A stretch of 64,000 nucleotides of DNA from CAVSVP01 sp963731125 (GTDB lineage: Bacteria; Pseudomonadota; Gammaproteobacteria; Competibacterales; Competibacteraceae): positions 124,001 through 188,000 of the forward strand of contig CAVSVP010000023.1 of NCBI GenBank assembly GCA_963731125.1, written 5' to 3'. The position numbers and the translations under genes were made by a program. This document shows, one piece after another, positions 23,864-32,458 of the stretch. The notes beneath the pieces were generated by a model, which was not told where the DNA came from, did no database searches, and saw nothing but the letters and a program-made list of their open reading frames with translations. Position 1 is the first letter of the stretch; each line of letters begins with the position of its first letter.

Positions 23864-24061
23864 CAATTCTACCTCCGGTGGTTAAGTATCGCCGCTAACG
23901 GCACTCTTATGCATCGGCGCCTTATGACGATAAGGTAAAGCATTGGATCAATGGAGCGAGGGGCGTGGTTCCAGTATCCGGAGGACGGTATCCAGTTGAT
24001 TTTCTAAACTGATTCCGACCATAGACTAATATTGGTATACGATCGGGTTAACCGCAAGTGA

Positions 24062-24355
24062 CTGGGGTGGATTTGGCAGGTTGGTGGTTTTGCCGAGTTT
24101 ACCAAGCCTCGATGTTTTGAGTTAGATAAAAGAACTCCCACTTCAAGTCTACAAAGACTGGATCAACAACCGCTTATTGAAGCCTTTGGCTATCCCACTG
24201 GAAAACTGTCCTTTAGCGACGAAGCGGCGCGCTTGATCCCGGCGGCGTGGCTTCCAGCGCGGCTCGAAGGTGGCGTGCTCAGCATCGAGCCGGCGCCAGT
24301 GCTAGCGCTGCTCGATTCAGCCTATTCATTCACCGACACGGCTACGGCGGTATAA
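24062..24355 (+). pseudogene. Open fragment without start codon, function unknown
   Basis: An open frame of about 97 codons follows an in-frame TGA and has no ATG, GTG or TTG near its beginning. Its translation looks protein-like (FSDEAARLIPAAWLPARLEG, then a stop inside the 3' end of the PP2C gene on the other strand). I do not recognise the family. It may be the tail of a decayed gene. The rest of the 455-bp gap shows nothing. Confidence 0.3.
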
Positions 24356-25056
24356 TTATCATGCCAAGCGGGTGCCCGCCATAACAGGTGGGCTTCCATG
24401 CGTGTTAGCCATGCCTTGGGATTAGACGCTTCAGCCAATTCCTTTTCCATTTCCGCTTCCAGTACATATTCCCAAAAGCCATCGGAACATAAGAGGAAGG
24501 CATCGCCCGCTGCCAAAGCGACAGGCTGCGCAAGCAGGGTAGGGTGCAGTGGGTCTGCACTCCCTAGGCTGCGCAACAATTGGTTGCGATCCGGATGGTG
24601 GCGGATCATGTCGGGCTGCAAGGCACCGGCATCGACCAGAGCCTGGGGTACGCTGTGGTCAAGGGTCTGCAGGATTAGCCGGCCGGCACGGAAGTAGTAA
24701 AGACGCGAGTCGCCGATATGCGCCCAGAGGGCGGTGTGGAAATCACTCAGAAGGATGACCAGCGTCGTGCGCATCTGCGAAAGCGTCGCGGTACCCTTCT
24801 GCCCTGCTAGGATGGCGGCTTGCGCGCTTGCCAAGTAATACTCGAGGGTTTGTGGTGCTACGGTCGCATTGCGGCGGAAAGCGGCTAAGCTATGTTCTAC
24901 GGCTAAGCGTGAGGCTGCATCCCCACCGCCGTGTCCACCTAAACCATCGGCTAATACCCAGCAGCCGGCGTGCCGGTTCATTTGTTCGCTGCCCCAGGCA
25001 TCTTCGTTCTTTACCCGGCCGCCGGGTTTGCTTATGGCGGCGCTAACTAGCTGCAT
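24322..25056 (-). CDS. PP2C-type protein serine/threonine phosphatase
   Basis: A 244-residue PPM/PP2C phosphatase. The metal-binding motifs are present: KNEDAWGS near residue 17, ADGLGGHGGGDAAS near 36, AHIGDSRLYYF and SDGFWEYV, with a final DNYTAVAV carrying the last acidic ligand. It dephosphorylates Ser/Thr on proteins in the cytoplasm. In many bacteria such genes pair with Hanks-type kinases or FHA proteins, but none is next to it. It is transcribed alone, divergently from fumC. Confidence 0.9.
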   Translation of the reverse strand: MQLVSAAISKPGGRVKNEDAWGSEQMNRHAGCWVLADGLGGHGGGDAASRLAVEHSLAAFRRNATVAPQTLEYYLASAQAAILAGQKGTATLSQMRTTLVILLSDFHTALWAHIGDSRLYYFRAGRLILQTLDHSVPQALVDAGALQPDMIRHHPDRNQLLRSLGSADPLHPTLLAQPVALAAGDAFLLCSDGFWEYVLEAEMEKELAEASNPKAWLTRMEAHLLWRAPAWHDNYTAVAVSVNE

Positions 25057-25203
25057 GGTGGGTTCATGTCATTATTCGATGGAAACATTTTCTTATGGAT
25101 GCGGTAGTAAGCCGTAGACTCAATAAGCTACTTTTAAGAATAAGAAGATGAGTTACGACGCATTTTACGCATACCCATTTTTTGCCACTGGCGAGGAGGC
25201 ACG

Positions 25204-26583
25204 ATGAAATACCGTAAAGAACATGACAGCATGGGTGAGTTACAAGTTCCGGCAGATGCACTGTACGGTGCCCAGACGCAGCGGGCGGTGGAAAACTTCC
25301 CCATCAGCGGGCTGCGGATGCCGCGTGGTTTTATCCGTGCCTTGGGGCTTATTAAAGCCTGTGCGGCGCGGACCAATGCGGCGCTGGGTCTCCTGGATCA
25401 GTCTATCGCCGACGCCATTTACACGGCTGCCTTGGCAGTAGCCCAGGGAGACTATGACGACCATTTTCCTATCGATGTTTTCCAGACCGGTTCCGGTACC
25501 AGCAGCAACATGAACGTCAATGAGGTTATCGCCCATCTGGCTAGCGCGGCATCGGGTACCGCTGTGCATCCCAATGATCATGTCAACATGGGGCAGAGCA
25601 GTAACGATGTCATTCCTACCGCTATTCATGTGAGCGCCGCTCTAGAGGTGAGCGAGCAACTGCTGCCGGCATTGGATCGCCTGGCCTCCCTGCTTGAGAG
25701 TCGCGCCGATGAACTGGCCGGCGTCGTGAAAACCGGGCGCACACATTTAATGGATGCTATGCCGGTGACGATGGGGCAGGAATTGAGTGGTTGGGCCACG
25801 CAGATCCGCCATGGTATGGAGCGTTTACAGGCCACTTTGCCGAGGGTTGAAGCCTTGGCTCAGGGAGGCACGGCGGTCGGTACGGGCATCAATGCGCATC
25901 CCGAGTTTGGTGACCGGATTGCCCAAGCCTTAGCCCAGGAAACCGGCATACCCTTTGTTGCCAGCTCTAATTATTTCGCCAGTCTCAGCAGTCAGGATGC
26001 CGCCGTGGAACTCAGCGGGCAGCTTAAGGTGGTTGCCGTTAGCCTGACGAAGATGGCCAACGATCTGCGTTGGATGAATAGCGGTCCATTGACGGGTTTG
26101 GCTGAAATCGCATTGCCGGCTTTACAGCCCGGTAGCAGTATTATGCCCGGCAAGGTCAATCCAGTGATTCCGGAGGCCGTGGTGATGGTCTGTGCGCAGG
26201 TCATAGGCAACGATGCTACTGTCACGTTAGCGGGGCAGTCGGGCAACTTTCAGCTCAATGTGATGTTGCCGGTGATCGCCTACAATCTTTTGCAATCCAT
26301 TGAGCTATTGGCCAATAGTGCGCGCTTACTGGGCGAGCAGGCCATTGCCGGCTTCACCGTGAATCAAGGGCGTTTGCAGGAACAGTTGGGGCGCAATCCC
26401 ATTTTGGTGACTGCCCTGAATGCGGTACTGGGTTACGAAAAAGGCGCAAAGATCGCCAAGGAAGCCTATGCACAGGGGCGGCCGGTTATAGAGGTGGCCT
26501 TGGAAATGACGACACTGTCCCGCGAAGAACTGGAACGCCTGCTCGATCCTGCAGCGTTGACCCAGGGGGGCATTCGTCAGTAG
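25204..26583 (+). CDS. fumC: Fumarate hydratase, class II
   Basis: A 459-residue iron-independent fumarase of the TCA cycle, normal length. Superfamily signatures are intact: QTGSGTSSNMNVNEVIA, GQSSNDVIPTAIH, KTGRTHLMDAMPVTMGQE and GSSIMPGKVNPVIPE, the last being the mobile active-site loop with its catalytic serine. A strong GAGGAGG site lies six bases before the ATG. It is a single-gene unit divergent from the PP2C gene. Aspartase is a close relative, but the DAMPVTMGQE region favours fumarase. Confidence 0.93.
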   Translation: MKYRKEHDSMGELQVPADALYGAQTQRAVENFPISGLRMPRGFIRALGLIKACAARTNAALGLLDQSIADAIYTAALAVAQGDYDDHFPIDVFQTGSGTSSNMNVNEVIAHLASAASGTAVHPNDHVNMGQSSNDVIPTAIHVSAALEVSEQLLPALDRLASLLESRADELAGVVKTGRTHLMDAMPVTMGQELSGWATQIRHGMERLQATLPRVEALAQGGTAVGTGINAHPEFGDRIAQALAQETGIPFVASSNYFASLSSQDAAVELSGQLKVVAVSLTKMANDLRWMNSGPLTGLAEIALPALQPGSSIMPGKVNPVIPEAVVMVCAQVIGNDATVTLAGQSGNFQLNVMLPVIAYNLLQSIELLANSARLLGEQAIAGFTVNQGRLQEQLGRNPILVTALNAVLGYEKGAKIAKEAYAQGRPVIEVALEMTTLSREELERLLDPAALTQGGIRQ

Positions 26584-26639
26584 CTATAGATGGGGCAAAG
26601 CGGGCGAATATTAGGCTGAATATTTGGCTAAATATTTGG

Positions 26640-28491
26640 AACGGATCTTCCCCCAGTTAGTGAGCAGTATTTTTCGTACAATCTATTGAATTAGCTCAAT
26701 AAATTGGTGGTAAGCAACAGGAAACGTTCTGCCTACATCATGGCGGCTTTGCAGCGGGTGAAGCGTGGGGGGGGTGATATCAACAGCCTGGAAAATAGCC
26801 TCCTGTTTTGGATCCGGTAGGGGCAGGGTCAGGAAGGTTTGATCACCGCTCTGGTGGCGTTGGAAGCACAGCCGCGAGAGCGCGTGCAGGGCATCCTCAA
26901 TGGTCATGGCGGTATCACCCTCAGCCGTGGTCCCGAACGCGGCTTTGAGGCCGCGCTCAAGCTCCCGCACCAGTATCAAGGCCAGCATGGCCACCCAGAC
27001 ATGGCCGTGGGTGCGAGTTTGTTTACGCACGAACAGCGGCCTGACTTCCAGCAACGCGGTCTTCATCAGGCGGAAGTCACGTTCGAATTTTTTGCAGATC
27101 GCGATAGCGGGCATCGACCGTTCGGGCGTCCAGGTGATCCTTGGCCACATCGGTCTCCAGCACATAACAGCCATCCAACAGCGCCGCCTCGGCCTGTTTG
27201 TCCTCATCGATTTGGAGGGTGAGTTCGCGGTTCGCCAGTGCCAGCGTCACCAAGCCGCTGAGCTGATGCCGCTTGGCCCAGCGACTCAGCCGGCGCAGTC
27301 CAGCCTCCGGTTGCGCCCGCTTGGAATCGGCGACCAGGGCGTTGCGCTCTGCCACCCGCTGGTGCAGTTGGGTTAGCTTAGTCTGACGGCGCTGGGTTTG
27401 TTTCCGGCGCACCGCCTCGTTGCGCCGCAGCACTAGCCGCAGACCGTCGTGTTCGACCGCCTGAGCCACTTCATCGAACAGATCCCGCTCCAGCACTTGC
27501 GCCTTGAGCAACTTCCTGACCTGCGGATCCGTCAAGGCCGTGATGTACTTCAAGCCCGCCGCACTCAGGGCCTGCTTGCCCTTGGTTTTGATCATCCCGC
27601 GATCCCCTACCAAGACCACTTCCGCAATGCCGAACCGCTGCTTGAGTGTTTCGATCTGCGCTGCCACCGTGGTGCAATCCGTGGTGTTGCCCGGAAACAC
27701 CTTGACCGCCAGCGGTTCCCCATCCGCCGCGGTCAGTAGACCGATCACAATCTGTTGCTTGCCCTTTTTACCGTCGCGATGGTAGCCATACTCAGCTAGC
27801 TCGTTGCACTGGCCCTCCAGGTAGGAGGAGGTGACATCATAGAGCACCAGCACCGGTGGCTGACCCAGCCGCTTGACATAGCGGCGGTAGAGTTGCTGCT
27901 CGAGACGCGGCTGCTGCTCCGCCAGCCAATCCAACGCCCCGTAAAGATCCTCTTCATCAAACCGCGACAGCCCCAGCACTTCCGCCACGGCCTGCTCCTC
28001 AGCCCAACGTACGGCCGACAACCGCGAGCCCTGCGCCGCCATCCGGGCCAGCACCAGAAACAATGCCAGGTTCCCGGTTCGCCCCTGGCCCAACACCCGA
28101 ACGATCCCTAACCGCTCCGCTACCGCCTTGAGCATGAACAGGACTCCAAACACCCGGTCACTGACCGGCGCGGCCGCCTCCCGCTGGCCATCAACCTCTC
28201 CCTTCAAACAGCGCCGCAGCGCCTGGACACGTTCCGCCGGCCAATGGGTGAGATTGGCGATGGTGCGGGTTTTGATGTGGTTGCCGTCACGATAGCTTTC
28301 CCGCAGCAGGATCGCGGGGGGGGAGCTGCGGTTAGGGACAGTGGCGATGTACATGCGTTTATAGATAACAAACTATTTACATTATGTCAATTAAAATAAG
28401 CTATTTACATGCCTACATAATCACAGCCAAAATCACGGTTTTATCAGAAAGTTCAGTAAATTACGTCAAATCACAGGGGGGAAGATCCGTT
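26640..28491 (-). mobile_element. IS1634-type insertion sequence
   Basis: About 1.85 kb bounded by inverted repeats AACGGATCTTCCCCC (26640) and GGGGGAAGATCCGTT (ending 28491). It carries one transposase, frameshifted. No matching target duplication was seen: the left flank is unrelated intergenic DNA, while the right flank is the interior of an IS4-type transposase. This suggests a deletion next to the element. Confidence 0.8.
26683..28354 (-). pseudogene. IS1634-family transposase, frameshifted
   Basis: A DDE transposase of the IS1634/IS1549 type (VLYDVTSSYLEGQCNELAEY, a YDVTS-type first catalytic Asp; VLVGDRGMIKTKGKQAL, the second). The reading frame breaks at a run of six A (minus strand; 27088-27093), where the first part ends LQKIRT and the rest continues FERDFRLMKTALLEVRP to 26683. 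Rejoining needs a +1 shift, so it is either disabled or depends on slippage at the A run. Confidence 0.82.
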
Positions 28492-28931
28492 TTAACGTAG
28501 TCACAGCAAAACTCCGGCACGGTAACACTATAAGGTAAGCGCCACTGACTCCCCGTTTTGCCTGGCTCCTTGAGGATGGAACCATCCACCAGGCGCAGCC
28601 GCAGACCCACCGTCATCGCGGGCGTGCGAATACCGGTTTCCAGGAATAACGTTTGGCAAAGACGGAATAACCACTGCTCCGCGTTACGTAAGCGTTTCAG
28701 CAGGGCCACATCCGACACTTCCGCTAAGCCGGCCGCTTTCGCAATCACCGCCGTTTCCCGCAAGGAATACCCCTTGCCAACGTGCAGCAATAGCACACGC
28801 AGTAAATCGCTCGCGGCGCTCAATTCCTTCAGGCGATGTTTGATCGCGCCCGTATCTCGAGCCAATTGTTGCCAACCCCTGGGAAAGGCCGAGAGCAGCA
28901 CTTCCCAATTTTCCTCTGCCATCGTCGTCAT
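28492..28931 (-). pseudogene. IS4-family transposase, N-terminal fragment
   Basis: The first ~146 residues of an IS4-type transposase, with the YSLRETAVIAKAAGLAEVSD helix-turn-helix-like region and the first catalytic block RLVDGSILKEPGKTGSQWRL. It is cut at 28491 by the right end of the IS1634-type element, after EFCCDYVKT. The remaining two thirds are missing from the window. Confidence 0.8.
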
Positions 28932-29017
28932 CGGTGGGCCGCTGGGTTTCTTTCAGTCGAACAACCTCGGCTCACAGTCTAGCAAAAACTGAAAAATCCA
29001 GGAAAATTTTGGTTAGC

Positions 29018-29239
29018 GCTTATGGGGGCGACCCCTTCGCTGAGCCCAACTGCCTGCAAATCGGTCATCTGATCAATCAGTGGATGGTTCTGAGCACCAC
29101 CTTCGCGCCACTGTTGCAGGGCAAGACCACCCTCCGTCACCGGTGGCGCACCATGATCGCCTTCCTCCGTTACGGTCGGCTGCGCCGCGCAACCCTCGAC
29201 GCTCTGACCCAGTGGCGCTTCCAGGTGCGCTTCGCTTGA
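29018..29239 (+). pseudogene. C-terminal coding fragment, transposase-like
   Basis: A protein-like frame (GGDPFAEPNCLQIGHLINQW to WRFQVRFA-stop) that lacks a start and upstream coding part. I take it for the tail of a transposase because it lies among IS debris, but cannot name the family. Confidence 0.4.
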
Positions 29240-29342
29240 CCGGCAAAGGAGACACCTGCTCCGGAATTCAGGTCTACCCTTCAACCCCCAGGAGACCACC
29301 ACACTCTCAACCTCACACAACTTGATGCACTACCTCGCTGGT

Positions 29343-29516
29343 TCAACCCACACCGCCTTCAAAAAACTCCTTCTGCCAGCGGTAGAAAACGTTCGGGTAG
29401 AGCTGGTGCTCTCGGCATAGCTCCGACACCGGCGTATGATCAATCAGATGCTGGCGTAAAATGGCCACTTTCTGCTCGGGGGAATGTTTTCTCGGCTTCG
29501 GCTTCATGGTTTTCAT
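29343..29516 (-). pseudogene. IS3-type OrfA (helix-turn-helix) fragment
   Basis: A 57-residue frame starting MKTMKPKPRKHSPEQKVAIL and containing VSELCREHQLYPNVFYRWQK, the classic IS3-family OrfA N-terminal helix-turn-helix. It ends early in a stop after FFEGGVG, so only the DNA-binding part survives. Confidence 0.75.
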
Positions 29517-29593
29517 CACTATCGGGTCCTCTGCTTACTTTACTCACTGAACTTCAGTAGGCAAAAGTCCGATTCCATCTGAAGCACTACACG

Positions 29594-30211
29594 TTATTGC
29601 CTCACAACTTTTCCACACAGAGTGAGCAGGATGATATAGGGGATGGGCATGGCGACGTTACTGGATGGTGGCTTAGCGTCCCAGCCGTCCCCGCAAACTA
29701 AACGGTATACCCTTTGATGGTCCTGATTGGTATCCAGTTGTTGCCATTGGTTCATAATCCCTGAATTATTCTGTGCTTCTTCTTGACTGAGATATCCATT
29801 TTGATCCACGTCAAGTTCTTGATAAAGCTCATTTAAGTCAGACGTTTTGGTAACCAACTGTTCAAAATCCTCCTTACTCATCTGTAATACCCAATAATCA
29901 CCATTTGTCGCTAGGGTTAGCGCTTGCGGGGGTAGGGGTAATAATACTTCCCCAATGCCGAGAGCCCCTCCGACGGCGAGTACGGCATACACAAGGCGGC
30001 TGTTTTGCCAATCAATTCCCAAGTCTTTGAGTTTGCCTAGCGCTTCACCTTCTCCGTTTTTAACGATCTTACCTATCATCTCGCTAACCTGTTGGAGGTT
30101 CCCGGTCATATCGTCATGAGTAGCAGCCTTGAGTGTCCCGTTGTTGATGAGTAGCGGTAACAGGCAGAAAAATAAAGAATAGATCAAGCGTTTTGTGCTT
30201 TGGTCAGTCAT
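29594..30211 (-). CDS. Exported EF-hand protein of unknown role
   Basis: A 205-residue protein with an N-terminal signal peptide (hydrophobic LIYSLFFCLLPLLI, cleavage near residue 30). The middle (about 75-115) resembles a PRC-barrel-like strand region (ALTLATNGDYWVLQMSKEDF). One canonical calcium-binding EF-hand loop, DVDQNGYLSQEE, lies near residues 134-145; a second, DTNQDHQ, is degenerate. The final 30 residues have an odd hydrophobic composition and could reflect a frameshift. It is the last gene of the mrp operon, 78 bp after psiE, so it may be a calcium-responsive periplasmic accessory (inference). Confidence 0.6.
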   Translation of the reverse strand: MTDQSTKRLIYSLFFCLLPLLINNGTLKAATHDDMTGNLQQVSEMIGKIVKNGEGEALGKLKDLGIDWQNSRLVYAVLAVGGALGIGEVLLPLPPQALTLATNGDYWVLQMSKEDFEQLVTKTSDLNELYQELDVDQNGYLSQEEAQNNSGIMNQWQQLDTNQDHQRVYRLVCGDGWDAKPPSSNVAMPIPYIILLTLCGKVVRQ

Positions 30212-30289
30212 TTTCTCGTTCCCATAAGTGCTCGGGAGATAGAATTGGCTGATTTCGCCAAGAAGATGATTTTTAGATCGCCATATGGG

Positions 30290-30769
30290 CTACTCGCCTT
30301 GATTAGGATAGATTTTCTTAGGCACTAGCCAATAACCGATACTTAACGCAAAGACGATTCCGGCCGTGGCCCAAATATAGTCCGGCTCTACTATAGCGTA
30401 GTCAAATGCAATGATCTTACGGGCAATGGCCATCAGCGCCGTGGCCATAACCAGTTTGACATGGATGACATCTTCGCGCAGGTAAAGCACGATATTGATA
30501 AAAATTTCGATGGCAATCAGAATGACCAGAAAGGCGCTAAAAGTCATTAAAATATCTTCTAGGTCAAGCAATCCAATGGGCGGCTCCATCACCCGGTGGT
30601 AAAGCACCCAAGCCACATCGGCGACACTCCATATAATGACCAGCGTCATGAGCACCGCTGTCAGGCGCACGCTAAAACGGATAACTACATACAGCCAGCG
30701 CACCAGAGGTTCTTTTTTCTCGCCGTTAGGCAAGGGAGCCTCTGTTGATGGTTGTCGTTTTCTTTCCAT
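30290..30769 (-). CDS. PsiE-like membrane protein
   Basis: A 159-residue inner-membrane protein of the phosphate-starvation-inducible PsiE family, with four predicted membrane helices. Family text: EDILMTFSAFLVILIAIEIF, IVLYLREDVIHVKLVMATAL and ARKIIAFDY. PsiE proteins have no proven activity. The gene starts within ten bases of the antiporter gene end, so it belongs to the mrp operon, an unusual setting. The ATG at 30769 is used; a GTG three bases upstream is possible. Confidence 0.78.
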   Translation of the reverse strand: MERKRQPSTEAPLPNGEKKEPLVRWLYVVIRFSVRLTAVLMTLVIIWSVADVAWVLYHRVMEPPIGLLDLEDILMTFSAFLVILIAIEIFINIVLYLREDVIHVKLVMATALMAIARKIIAFDYAIVEPDYIWATAGIVFALSIGYWLVPKKIYPNQGE

Positions 30770-30778
30770 CACGAACCC

Positions 30779-32458
30779 TTATCCCCGTATCAACACGGCC
30801 AATAACCCTATCGTCAAAAGGAGAAACAACGTCCCGATTACGTTCCAAAGCCGCAGCCACTGATCGCTACCACGTAGCCAATTTGCTATGCGCCCTAATG
30901 GTCTGGCGGGCAACAGCCTTGTGGTTCTCTTGGCCGGAGAACGGCTATGAGGTAGCAGCCTTCTTAAGCGACTGAGAGGCTGTAAGATATCTCCTTCCGG
31001 CAAATACCAATGAAAACCTTCTGCTCGCCAACTGCCCCAAGCTGTTAATGCCAAAACCCCGGCGGCGAGTAGGATCCAGAGTGTTTCAATAACGACATCC
31101 GGCTTGAGCGTCCCGACGGCGGTTCCCGGAAAGCGGCTGGCGGCCCACCACCAGGGCAGCCAGAAACCCAGCGTTATCAAACTCAACCAAGGCAGCCACA
31201 ACCAAGGGGACGTCGAGTTTTTTTGCCGGTGCGGCCAGGCTAGATAAAGAAAGCGTATCATCAGCAACGTTGTGGCCACCGAACTTAACGGCAGCAATTT
31301 CCCTAAGCCGGCGGCCCATGCAGCGGGCGCCAGGGATGCAGCGTTCTTAAAGAGCAGCTTAGCCAGGGCACCGCTGGTTAGCGGAGCGCCGGCCAAGGCC
31401 AGAGCAGGCAGCACCAGGACCCAACCGGCCCAGAGACCGCTCTGTCCGGTTACTCCCACGCCTAAAAACAAAGCCGCCTTGGCCAGACCATGGTGGAGAC
31501 AGAATAACAGCAGGGTAGCCAAAATCAGCGGCCAAGCCTGCGGGACCATCAATCCGATACCCAATAGGCTGGTTACCAGCCCCATCTGGCTGATGCTGGA
31601 ATAGGCCAGCACGGTTTTGGCGCGTTCTTGGGGCAACCCCGCCAGCACCGCATAAAAGGTCGAAAATAATCCTATCCCCAGACATAACGCACCCCATTGG
31701 GGTAACGCCGTTTCCCCTAGGGGCAAAAAGCGCAACCAGCCCACTAGACCTGCCTTGATAATAATGCCGCTGAGCACCGCACTGGCAGGAGTCGGAGCGC
31801 AGGGATGCGCTAGCGCCAGCCAGACGTGAACAGGCACGACCCCCATCTTGATAGCGAAGCCGCTCAGCACGAAGCCGATCAGCACGTCTTGATCCGGCAG
31901 CGCCGCCAGTGCGGCACCGAGTTGATCCAGTGCCGGGTTGCCCAGGACAACTCCCAGTTGCAGCAACGCAATCAGTAGCAGCACCTCGCCAAGCACGGCC
32001 AGAATCAGGTACACTCGCCCGGCTCGCTGGGCCGGTGCGCTGCCGTCATGAACGATCAGGCCATAGGCGGCAAAGGTCAGCACGGCAAAAAACAGGTAAA
32101 AACTTGCCGCATCCAGGGCCAGCATAACCCCTAAATTGCCGCAATAAGTCAGTAGATAAAAAAAGTAGAAGCGTGCTTGCTCACTGTCTTGGCTCATATA
32201 ATGCCAGGCGTAGCAGCCGCTCGCCGTCCACACTAATCCTGTTAACAGCAGAAATAAAGCACTGATTTCGTCCACCCCAAGGCGCATGCCCAGCAAAATC
32301 CAGGACAATTCTATTTCCAGTCCGGGGAAGGCAGCCAGCACCAAGGCCGGTAACGCCACAAAAGGGATTAGTTTGATGGCGAGTGAGCGCAACCGACTGC
32401 CTAAACTAAGGGCCAATAACAAGGGCAGGACGAGGCTCAGCACCAACAGGGCATGCAT
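30779..32458 (-). CDS. Third antiporter-like subunit (MrpD/NuoL/HyfB-type)
   Basis: A 559-residue polytopic inner-membrane protein of the ND2/4/5-MrpD family with about 14 helices. The conserved core includes IKMGVVPVHVWLALAHPCAP (proton-channel lysine and the PVHVWL motif) and LAYSSISQMGLVTSLLGIG. The C-terminal ~80 residues are charged and basic before a last helix. It overlaps the double antiporter gene by ATGA. It likely contributes a proton or sodium path in the Mrp complex. Which classical subunit it replaces is unclear. Confidence 0.82.
   Translation of the reverse strand: MHALLVLSLVLPLLLALSLGSRLRSLAIKLIPFVALPALVLAAFPGLEIELSWILLGMRLGVDEISALFLLLTGLVWTASGCYAWHYMSQDSEQARFYFFYLLTYCGNLGVMLALDAASFYLFFAVLTFAAYGLIVHDGSAPAQRAGRVYLILAVLGEVLLLIALLQLGVVLGNPALDQLGAALAALPDQDVLIGFVLSGFAIKMGVVPVHVWLALAHPCAPTPASAVLSGIIIKAGLVGWLRFLPLGETALPQWGALCLGIGLFSTFYAVLAGLPQERAKTVLAYSSISQMGLVTSLLGIGLMVPQAWPLILATLLLFCLHHGLAKAALFLGVGVTGQSGLWAGWVLVLPALALAGAPLTSGALAKLLFKNAASLAPAAWAAGLGKLLPLSSVATTLLMIRFLYLAWPHRQKNSTSPWLWLPWLSLITLGFWLPWWWAASRFPGTAVGTLKPDVVIETLWILLAAGVLALTAWGSWRAEGFHWYLPEGDILQPLSRLRRLLPHSRSPAKRTTRLLPARPLGRIANWLRGSDQWLRLWNVIGTLFLLLTIGLLAVLIRG

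Noticed and set aside
22280..23938. Long plus-strand frames opposite the BCCT gene
   Set aside because: They mirror the codons of an intact membrane transporter and show no independent signals; high-GC shadow frames.
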